A stretch of DNA of 64,000 nucleotides from Nematostella vectensis (taxonomy: Eukaryota; Cnidaria; Anthozoa; Actiniaria; Edwardsiidae). The notes under the pieces are model-generated. The model saw only the letters and a list, made by a program, of their open reading frames with translations, was not told the origin of the DNA and searched no databases. The translations under genes were made by a program, and so were the position numbers. This document shows, piece by piece, positions 54,381-61,611 of the stretch. The stretch is taken from the NCBI RefSeq assembly GCF_932526225.1, contig NC_064035.1, positions 21,007,969 through 21,071,968 on the forward strand. Direction: 5' to 3'. Position 1 is the first letter of the stretch. Every line of letters starts with the position of its first letter.

Positions 54381-55148
54381 ATGCCTCGCAACTCGATGGC
54401 CCCCCAGCCCCAGCCCCACCCCCTCCCACACCCACCATCATCCGTGCGCGAAAAGAAGAGTATGAAGAAGAAGACAATGACTTCGATCGTCTTCTTCGCC
54501 CAATTTATTAAGATCCGAATCATCCAGCAGCCTTGGGGGAATGGAAAAATTAGTCCGAGCGGTACGTTCCAAAGGAGTACGTCGTGCCCAAGTGAATTCG
54601 TGGCTTCGGAGCCAGCCCACCTACACGCTCCATAAACCGTACCGTCGTCGCTACCCACGCCAACGGGTGATGGTGAATTGTATGAACGAACAATGGCAAG
54701 CGGATCTGTGACATGCAAGCGTTACGCTCGTACATTGACGGGTACAACTACTTACTCACCGTGATTGACGTGTTGAGCAAGTAGGCTTGGGTGGTCGAGG
54801 CGTTTGAGTTGATTTTCAAGGGTGGAAGCCAGCCAGAAAAACTTCAAACGGACGATGGTACCGAGTTCAAGAATCGAATCTTCCAGGCGTTTCTGGAATC
54901 CAACACTTTTCCACGCGAAGTGAATTGAAAGCTTCTGTGGTCGAACGATTCAATCGCACTCTCAAGACCTGGATGTGGCGTTGGTTTACCCACAAGGAGA
55001 CACGCCGTTACGTGGACATGCTACCGCAATTGGTGCACAATTACAATCACTCGTACCATCGTAGCATCCGACGTGCTCCTGCGGACGTGGTCACGTACGA
55101 CGATGCTCAGGAGGTGTGGGCTATCTTGTACGGGAAAAAAAGACTGGG
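54381..55148 (+). pseudogene. int: retrovirus-type (rve) integrase of the virus-like element
   Basis: Pieces in several frames give DFDRLLRPIYYDP-like N-terminal text (54470-54520), SWLRSQPTYTLHKPYRRRYP (54595-54660), and the catalytic core. Asp 1 lies in QADL (54703-54705), Asp 2 in LQTDDGTEF (near 54851) and Glu in VVERFNRTLK (54943-54945). YLLTVIDVLSK is followed by a TAG (near 54782) where the family has an aromatic residue. Frameshifts lie near 54540 and 54920, with a further stop at 54709. Such integrases insert Polinton genomes with about 6-bp target duplications. The last part (HNYNHSYHRSIRRAP...AQEVWAILYG) is in frame with the following capsid gene, apparently after a deletion. Confidence 0.8.
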
Positions 55149-55154
55149 GGACCC

Positions 55155-56251
55155 AAAGAAGAAGAGGGCCCCTTCTGTGGTCGAAAAAGTTGCCTTTGTA
55201 AACAACGCCTTGCATTCGATGATCAAGCAAGTCAAGGTTGAATTGAATAACAGGCCCGTTACACTACAATCGGATTCGTATGCGTACCGTGCCTACATCG
55301 AATCACTCTTTAACTATTCCAAGGAAGGTCAAGAGTCCTACTTGACTGGGGCACTCTGGTACAAAGACACGGCTGGTCAAATGGAAGATACCGATATAAC
55401 AGGTAGTACTGCTCTAAACCAAGGCTTGAAAACACGCGCCACCTTCACGGCTCTAAGTGCGACCGTTGAACTGACCGGACCGCTATTCTGCGACATCTTC
55501 CATTCCGAGCGATACCTACTGGACCAAATCCCCATCAAGATCAGAATTGAACTGCAAAAAACACAATTTGCCCTCATGTCCCATGGTGGAAATGGGAAAA
55601 TTCAAATTTTCCAAGGGATCATTTCTTCGCCTGTATCACGTGACCCCCACCGACTCTGTCAGGTTAAATCACGCCAATGAAATGCTCAGACACAACTTGG
55701 CCAAGTACCCCTTAACCACGGCTGTAGTCAAAACCGAGCAGATCGGAGACGGAAAACGATCCAAACTGTTCAGGAACCTATCCAATAGACTCGTTTTTAA
55801 ACGGATGATTTTTGGAATCGTCGAGGATGCTGCCTACAATGGTTCATACACAAAGAACCCCTTCGATTCCCAGATGCCCCATCTGAGCTCTATCGAGGTC
55901 AAAGTGGATGGAAACGAAACATCCATCTCAAGTCTCAAACATATAGGTGGTGAAGCCATACATTTGTACCACCTGCTGTTCGACAACGTGTGTGGTCCGT
56001 ATCGCGGAAAAGGACTGAACATCTCACGTGAAGAATTCAAGAATGGGTTCGCCTTATTTCCCCTGGACTTAACAGCTGCTGCTAATGCATCATCCGGGTA
56101 CTTCCAGCCTCAGTATAAAGGAGTGGTAACGCTCGAATTAACCTTTAGTGAGGCCACCGACAAGGTGTACACAGTCGTGCTGTACGGGGAATTCAACAAC
56201 AACATGGAAGTAGACTCTGCTCGCAACGTGATGTACGACATTCAATGTTAA
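55155..56251 (+). pseudogene. mcp: hexon-like double jelly-roll major capsid protein, N-terminally truncated
   Basis: From about 55190 the frame shared with the integrase reads as capsid protein: NNALHSMIKQVKVELN, SYAYRAYIESLFNYS, LTGALWYKDTAGQM, then ELTGPLFCDIFHSERYLLDQ. A frameshift near 55600-55650 moves it to another frame, which continues to 56251 (FLRLYHVTPTDSVRLNHANE, MIFGIVEDAAYNGS, GGEAIHLYHLLFDN, VVTLELTFSEATDK). These motifs are those of the Polinton/adintovirus capsid family related to adenovirus hexon. The first beta-strands expected before the NNALHS region are absent; about 100 residues appear to be missing, replaced by the integrase tail. It would form the pseudo-hexameric capsomers. 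Confidence 0.75.
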
Positions 56252-56301
56252 AACAAACCTCCTCCTGCTGATAAATGGATGACGGATGGGGAAGGGGAGG
56301 G

Positions 56302-56355
56302 CCATATATTATAAAACTGTAAAAGGTTAATATGAAACCCTCGTTAAATAAAGTT
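56302..56355 (+). promoter_or_regulatory. TATA-like box and polyadenylation signal between capsid and protease genes
   Basis: ATATATTATAAAAC at about 56304-56317 lies about 70 bases before the protease ATG. AATAAAG at about 56347 could end the capsid transcript. Confidence 0.4.
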
Positions 56356-56379
56356 TATTGTATTGTATTGTTTTGAGGA

Positions 56380-56966
56380 ATGATGAATCTTGGACTAGAC
56401 GCAATGAGGACCGAAAAATTGGAAGCCATGGCACGCAGCGACCCTTACATAGAACCCGTGTTAGAAGGGGTTTTACCCTCAGATCGTCTACCTACCTTCA
56501 TCCCTGAAGACGGAAAAGGATGCGCAGCATACATTGTGAATGTGGATCCTAGCAACAAACCGGGAAGCCATTGGTTAGCGGTCTACTTTACTCCACACCG
56601 GTGCGAATGGTGGGATAGTTTTGGTTTCCCTCCACAAGCGTATGGACAGAACATGGTCGATTTTTGTGCCCTACGCCCCCGACTCGTGCGAATCCACAAC
56701 GTCTCCAAGCTTTAAACTCTGCCGTGTGTGGACAGTACTGTCTGTTTTTCTTGTGGCACCGTACTCGTAACAAACCTTTGGAAGACATTACTTCCATGTT
56801 TAGCACTTACCCCGATTGGAACGATCAAGTTGTGTGCTCGTTTGTACACGACACGTTCCACGTGAGAGCCTTGTCACAACGACGACTACGTGATGGACAA
56901 CATCGTGTACCGTATTGCCGTTGGCGTCAGTGTGCTGTACCCCAGCACCATTTAGTACGCCCTTAA
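56380..56966 (+). pseudogene. pro: adenain-like cysteine protease
   Basis: ATG at 56380 (or 56383). The catalytic His lies in GSHWLAVYF (56569-56571), the acidic residue in WWDSFG (56614-56616), and the Gln/Cys pair in LNSAVCGQYCLFFL (Cys 56739-56741). This order His-Asp-Gln-Cys is that of adenovirus maturation protease (C5 family). A frameshift between 56660 and 56715 separates the His/Asp part from the Cys part, and another near 56850 affects the C-terminus. It would cleave capsid precursors, perhaps at Gly-Gly sites seen in neighbouring small proteins. Intact catalytic residues on both sides of the shift suggest relatively recent inactivation. Confidence 0.85.
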
Positions 56967-57109
56967 CTACTCATCGACTAACATAATAAGCAATAATAAA
57001 ATAAAAACATTTGTTGGGTTACCTGTGTATTCGTGTCATCATTTCTACTACTTATAATTGAAAAGAAGTGGTTAAAGTCAGATCATTTACCCTAGAGGTA
57101 TCGACCAGG

Positions 57110-57741
57110 ATGGATGATCGTCGATTTCGTTGTCCCTGTGCCGTCATGGTCGTGGAACCTAGTCAGTCGGGAAAAACCACCTGGGTCCATGCCTTGTTGC
57201 AACAAGCACCTCGGGCCTTTGACAAACAATTTCGTAAAATCGTCTATTGTTACGGGGAATGGCAACCCTTATTTGACTTGATGCAACGCCAATTGGGTGT
57301 CGAATTCCATCATGGTTTACCCGACTCCATCACACACCTATTTGGAAAACACGATACCCCAGGCTTGCTCATCATGGACGACCTGATGGATCAAATCGAC
57401 CGGGTGGTGAAAGTTTTCACCCAAGAATCTCATCACTATGATATCACCACCCTATTTTTGTCACAGAATTTATTCACGTACCGCTTCGATCAACGGTCAT
57501 TACTTTGTGTTGTTTAAAGACCAGAGGAACCAATTGGGAGTACGTATGCTAGCACAACAAGCGTTTCCAGGGCAGTTAGATTACGTGATGGATGCGTACC
57601 GACAAGCCACACAAGAACCTCATGGCTACTTGTTGATGGATTTTCACCAAAAAAAACCCTGACGCCTACCGCCTTCGTTCTCACATCTTACCCAACCAAT
57701 GTCCCATGTACGTGTACAACCTAGCACCTCCTAAAGTATAA
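57110..57741 (+). pseudogene. FtsK/A32-like genome-packaging ATPase
   Basis: The ATG at 57110 (MDDRRFRCPCAVMVV) is preferred over the upstream in-frame start because the family begins there. Walker A EPSQSGKTTW (57154-57183) has Glu at its first position, where Gly is usual. Walker B is LLIMDDLM (57364-57387). The Gln sensor lies in FLSQNLF (near 57460). A frameshift near 57480 and another in an A8 run near 57650 break the gene; the remaining text (YFVLFKDQRNQ, then FPGQLDYVMDAYRQA) is family-typical. The stop TAA (57739-57741) sits inside the TATA box of the next gene. It would pump DNA into capsids. Confidence 0.82.
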
Positions 57742-57745
57742 ATAG
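57737..57745 (+). promoter_or_regulatory. TATAAATAG box of the PLA2 gene
   Basis: TATAAATAG, 39 bases before the ATG at 57776, overlaps the stop codon of the ATPase gene. Confidence 0.75.
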
Positions 57746-57775
57746 AGAGAAAGTGAACACTCCCCATTGACGACC

Positions 57776-58209
57776 ATGTCTCTTCCACGGCAACAACACC
57801 AATTCGACATCCAGCGTGAACTCGCAAGATTAGGGGAGATCCGTTTACGCACCCGACAGGGGAAAGCTACAACTACTGCGGACCTGGTACAAAACTTAAT
57901 CAGAGATTAAACTCGACCGACCCAAGCATAAGTAATCCTATCAACATCTTGGATGCCTTATGCCAAAAACATGACATTGCCTACTCAAAGAGTAAGAACC
58001 TGTACGACAAACACGTGGCTGATGGAAATTTACTAGACGCTATATCAAGAATCCCAAAAAACATTCGACCCGCAAGAACCCCCTTGGGTACGCTCTTTGA
58101 TTTCTATCAAGAGACAGCTCGGAATGGGTGCAAAAAAGATGAAGATGAAGACGAAGACGAAGAAAAAAGTATAAGTAGAGGTAGAAGGAAAGCCACTCGT
58201 TTCAGTTGA
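57776..58209 (+). pseudogene. parvovirus-like phospholipase A2 protein
   Basis: ATG 57776 follows a TATA box. After about 22 codons a frameshift (57835-57860) leads to the PLA2 core. This has the Ca-binding loop YCGPG (57874-57888) and the catalytic CQKHDIAYSK with its His-Asp pair at 57970-57975. A LLDAISRI helix and an acidic DEDEDEDEE stretch follow, then a basic SRGRRKATR tail. This compact form (GPG loop plus HDxxY, few Cys) is that of the VP1-unique region of parvoviruses, where it lets virions cross the endosomal membrane. Here it sits among virion-type genes, suggesting the same role. Its TGA (58207-58209) is two bases before the next ATG. Confidence 0.75.
58170..58180 (+). promoter_or_regulatory. 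TATAAGTAGAG box of the basic-protein gene
   Basis: It lies within the PLA2 coding end, 42 bases before ATG 58212; a variant of the TATAAATAG seen before the neighbouring genes. Confidence 0.6.
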
Positions 58210-58211
58210 CG

Positions 58212-59089
58212 ATGGCTAGGTCACGAGGAAGAGGTTCACGTGGCGGTTCCACACGAGGAACACCCCGTAACCGTGGTGGCGTCACCCGGGGACGCCCCAC
58301 AGCAAGCGCCCGTGCACGCTACAGAGCAGAAGCACAATTGAATCGACGCCATGGTCTCACACCACCCACACCACCAGAAGGGGTTAGCCCCCTTTCCTCC
58401 TCCTCCACCTCCTCATCCTCTGCAGCTTCGCCATTCCACAATATTCTCCGAGATAAGTTTGGAGTACCCCTCGAGTTTCCATCACCCCCATCCCTATCAA
58501 CTCTGTCACCCTTAGCGTCCAGTCCACCCGTGAGTACACCTCGACAACAGCGATGTACCCCACCATCGTTTACACCACTATCCTCGATCTCGCGACGACG
58601 CAGTGACACACCCCCAAAACGGCGACGAATCTCGGTTCCCCGGCGACGAGCGGGTAGTGCCCTTGTACGTCTCACCACTAAAAAGAAAGAACACCACCAC
58701 GGCGCACCAATTTGCTTGAGGCCTTCAGAGCTGCAGCTGGTACCCCTGCTGGAAGTAGTAGTAGTATCTCACTATCATCACCAGGGATGAGATCTTCGTT
58801 GGGGAGCATTGTTCCTCCTTCACGTACGTCCGCACCTAGAAGTCGTTTAACCCCTAGAAGTCGTGCAGGAAGTCGCATCCGTACCCCATCTACACCTACC
58901 ACCACCTCGAGTCGTGCCTCTTCCCGTGGTATTGCAAGAGGAGCCAGAACAACCACGACCACGAAAACGTGTGTTACCCGCAAGAGTCGCGGACGGAACG
59001 GAAGCAACACTACCAAGACCAAATGCGTCACCACCCGTCGTGTCCCCTTTGGCAAATTCAATCCAGCATGGAGATCACTATCGATGTGA
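58212..59089 (+). pseudogene. basic Arg/Ser/Pro-rich core-like protein, one frameshift
   Basis: ATG 58212 opens an Arg/Gly-rich N-terminus (MARSRGRGSRGG) and then a Ser/Pro-rich region with many RRR clusters. After a shift near 58710 it continues as LLEAFRAAAGTPAGSS and a Thr/Arg-rich tail to the TGA at 59087-59089. Total about 290 residues with a very high positive charge. The composition and place among virion genes suggest a DNA-condensing core protein comparable in role to adenovirus V or VII. No sequence family is claimed. Confidence 0.55.
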
Positions 59090-59093
59090 GCCC

Positions 59094-59102
59094 TATAAAT
59101 AG
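59094..59102 (+). promoter_or_regulatory. TATAAATAG box of the QRGGF gene
   Basis: TATAAATAG lies 41 bases before ATG 59135 and four bases after the preceding stop codon. Confidence 0.75.
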
Positions 59103-59134
59103 CAAAGAATCTACATTCCTAATCTCATTTTGCC

Positions 59135-59494
59135 ATGTCTAGCCAACTGAGAAGGAACGAGCGCTTCCTTGGAGTGCTCTCGCATACCAAAAGGAAAGCG
59201 CGACAACGTCTTCTGGCCAATGCTACACCCGAACAAATAAACACGTTGGGGGAAATTGCCAAGAACCTATTGAAAGGTAACATCCCCATTTGCCAGACTC
59301 AAAGGAGAAAACTGAAGCCCCACCTACAACGACTACGCACCCTGGCTAATAAGAAAATACCCCGTGATTCCCGAAAACTCTCTGTCTCAAGTCAACGTGG
59401 CGGATTTGTTATCCCCCTCTTAATTGGGTCCTTGGCTGCCACAGCAGGCACACCCGTGTTGAAAAAAAATCATCCGCAAAAAGACTATAAATAG
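59135..59494 (+). CDS. small basic protein with QRGGF motif, associated with Polinton-like elements
   Basis: The intact 119-codon frame has an Arg/Lys-rich helical N-terminal two-thirds (NERFLGVLSHTKRKARQRLL, LLKGNIPICQTQRRKLKPHL). A conserved SSQRGGF motif then precedes a hydrophobic segment (VIPLLIGSLAATAGT) and a short Lys-rich end. I recognise the LLKGN...QRGGF-hydrophobic pattern as recurring in Polinton-like elements of invertebrates. Its function is unknown. The Gly-Gly before a hydrophobic, potentially membrane-active peptide resembles an adenain-type cleavage site, so a pVI-like or pX-like virion role is plausible. The stop TAG is part of the next TATA box. Confidence 0.65.
   Translation: MSSQLRRNERFLGVLSHTKRKARQRLLANATPEQINTLGEIAKNLLKGNIPICQTQRRKLKPHLQRLRTLANKKIPRDSRKLSVSSQRGGFVIPLLIGSLAATAGTPVLKKNHPQKDYK
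59486..59494 (+). promoter_or_regulatory. TATAAATAG box of the next gene
   Basis: TATAAATAG lies 55 bases before ATG 59541; its last three bases are the stop codon of the preceding gene. Confidence 0.75.
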
Positions 59495-59540
59495 AGTCGA
59501 CGTAAAAGTTCTCTCTCTCAGTGGACTCAAGACATTTACC

Positions 59541-60074
59541 ATGACCACACAAAAAGGAGGAGCCTACCGCATGGCTATGGTCCCCGAATACATGCTCGAC
59601 ATGATCGTGACCAAGGAAAACGTCACCATGGCTCCCCAATTCCGTATCATGGCACGGCTGGATAGGGAAATGCGAGCTATCTTGAATGACTCCTCGTTAC
59701 CGTTAGATGCGAAAATACGACACTACAATCGGCTGTCAAACCAATACCCCAAATGGCTACAACAAGTCAAAGACGGTGGTAACACCAACAGAAGAACAAG
59801 AATACCAGCTAAACCATCCCTTAACCTTCCTTCACCACCAAGCAAAACACCAAGCTCAGTACCACCACAAGCAAAAGTAGACGAGACCCCTCTCCTACCA
59901 TCACCACCCACCAACACACCAAGGACATCACGCATACCAAGACTTAAACGACGACGACTACAGACCAGGAAGGCAACTCCCATGGGACCCTTTCTAAAAA
60001 GCAAAAAAAGACAATGTGTTGTTATGTGCAACATTTTCTTTAATAACAATAAAATCTTTTTACAAAAACCATAA
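59541..60074 (+). CDS. small Polinton-associated protein with Pro-rich basic tail
   Basis: The intact frame of 177 codons opens MTTQKGGAYRMAMVPEYMLDMI. The first 75 residues form a compact region (MARLDREMRAILNDSSLPLDAKIRHYNRLSNQY). The rest is Pro/Ser-rich with a Lys/Arg cluster (RLKRRRLQTRK) and a KSKKRQC stretch. The N-terminal block (VPEYM, then a REM.AIL, LP.DAK..HYN pattern) is one I associate with Polinton-like elements; the role is not known. An N-terminal Lys-Gly-Gly could be a protease site. AATAAA at 60048-60053 lies within its last codons, so the frame end may be extended beyond the original. Confidence 0.55.
   Translation: MTTQKGGAYRMAMVPEYMLDMIVTKENVTMAPQFRIMARLDREMRAILNDSSLPLDAKIRHYNRLSNQYPKWLQQVKDGGNTNRRTRIPAKPSLNLPSPPSKTPSSVPPQAKVDETPLLPSPPTNTPRTSRIPRLKRRRLQTRKATPMGPFLKSKKRQCVVMCNIFFNNNKIFLQKP
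60048..60053 (+). terminator. polyadenylation signal of the rightward gene block
   Basis: AATAAA lies close to the end of the last rightward small gene and before the convergent minus-strand gene. Confidence 0.5.
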
Positions 60075-60088
60075 CGTGCTGCTTGTTT

Positions 60089-60735
60089 TTACACAGTAGT
60101 CTCAAAATAATGTGGGGGTATACTACACAATTTTTGTTTCTCCTTTAACCACTTGGCAAACACATAGACTTCAGCTCTAGGGCAATGCACGGGGATGGGG
60201 TCAGGCTGATAACCCACAAGTGATACCCACAAGTTATTGCACTAACGTCCCATAAAAAGTTCAAATGAGACGTAATAGAGTTATAATACGCCCATAATGC
60301 TTCGTATTTGGGGCAACCATACAGTTCCAAATTAACGTGGGGAATACCAAGCTCTTGCAGCACCTTGCACTCATAGGATCCACCCTTGTACGCTACCATT
60401 CCACCTTGACCATATAGGTCATACCACTCCTGGACGACACGGTTCAGTTCCGTGTGCGGAACGCTCGATCTAGGTGCAAGGTCAAAGTTCATTTTCATGA
60501 TGCGTCGACTGGTGTAACGAACGCATCTCTGGTCACTCACCGAGAGTTCGCGGAATGCGATGGGGAATGAAAAATGTTTGCCAACCACTTCATCAGCGTG
60601 ATGGCAAAACGCTGCTTCCTTGCACCAAAACTCCTTATTCACTGTAACGCCATCAAAATCAAGAATACCCGTGATATTGTGAAGAATGCCTTCCATGGCA
60701 GGTCCATCAGCAGATGCAGCAGCAGCATGGTTCAC
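60089..60735 (-). pseudogene. DFDG / HCPRAE accessory protein, one frameshift
   Basis: The minus-strand ATG at 60735 opens a 200-residue protein. ITGILDFDGV lies near the N-terminus, followed by KEAAFCHHADEVVG, MVAYKGGSYECKVLQELGIP, NLELYGCPKYEALW and CGYHL. After a frameshift near 60210 it continues with VHCPRAEVYVFAKWL. Invariant-looking Cys/His pairs (GCPKY, CGYH, VHCP) suggest a zinc-bound fold. The early Asp-rich DFDG and the YKGG..E.K.L pattern recall nuclease-like folds, but I cannot assign one. It is convergent to the rightward late genes. Confidence 0.5.
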
Positions 60736-61403
60736 TCCGTCTCCACTTCCTTCACGGCGTCATTTCAATTGTCCTCGAAGAAAAACGAAAGGTTCAATCG
60801 GCCATAAACCGCTACAAACAATTCATGAAAATTTACCCTGCCAACCACAAAGACCCCTTTTACATCGGGGTGATGTGCGATCGATGTAGCTACAAAGGCA
60901 ACAGAAAAAGCTACCAGGAGAACAGACACGACATGGAACTCCCCCTCCTACTCCCACCTCGCAGCTCATCGCATCTCAAAAGCTTACGTCGTGATCACGA
61001 AAATATGTATATGTATGGAATGTGGTTGTGGCAACGAGACGACAACGGAGATTACCAATGGACTGTAGAAATCCCACCCCCACCCCCTGAAGGGCACATT
61101 GAACGAGATATCTACGAATTGGGATGCGACAGGTACATGCACAATCTTCGAGAATCGCTCACTCATCGAAACACACCACCCTCGCTAAACTACGTGCAGG
61201 CCCATCGACGAGCATGCCTGGCCTGACAATACTACGATAACGAAAACTGTAACTGGGAACTCGATAACCAATACGATAACGACAACCCCCCACCGCCACC
61301 TCCCGTAGGACACTCACTACGAGATGAGTACGAACGAGACCCACTCGCATGGAATCCTAATGATTATGCTCACCACCGAAACATCAACAACAACTACTAC
61401 TAG
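60714..61403 (+). pseudogene. right-end accessory protein with repeated Pro-rich modules, one internal stop
   Basis: The plus-strand frame is open from 60714; the likely start is the ATG at 60828 or slightly upstream. It contains a CDRCSYKGN pair of Cys, a Trp/Tyr-rich block (YMYGMWLWQRDDNGDYQW), then two similar modules. One is PPPPPEGHIERDIYEL at about 61075-61125 and the other PPPPPPVGHSLRDEYERD at about 61285-61335. A TGA at 61224-61226 interrupts the frame between the modules; the same frame then runs to a TAG at 61401-61403. The internal duplication is seen directly. No family is recognised. Confidence 0.45.
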
Positions 61404-61611
61404 AGTGTAGTAAACCACCACCACCAGCTCCTCCACAACCCTCCCAAGACCAGACTACTGCTACCACCACAGGTAACCCAACACCTTCACCGAGTCGTAA
61501 TGACCTATGGAGCTCCATAGGTATAGAAATATGGTAAGCTATGCGACTTGGTTTTGTGGTCATCGCGCGGTTACCCTGTGGTGTCACAAATCAGCCAGCC
61601 AGCCAGTAATC

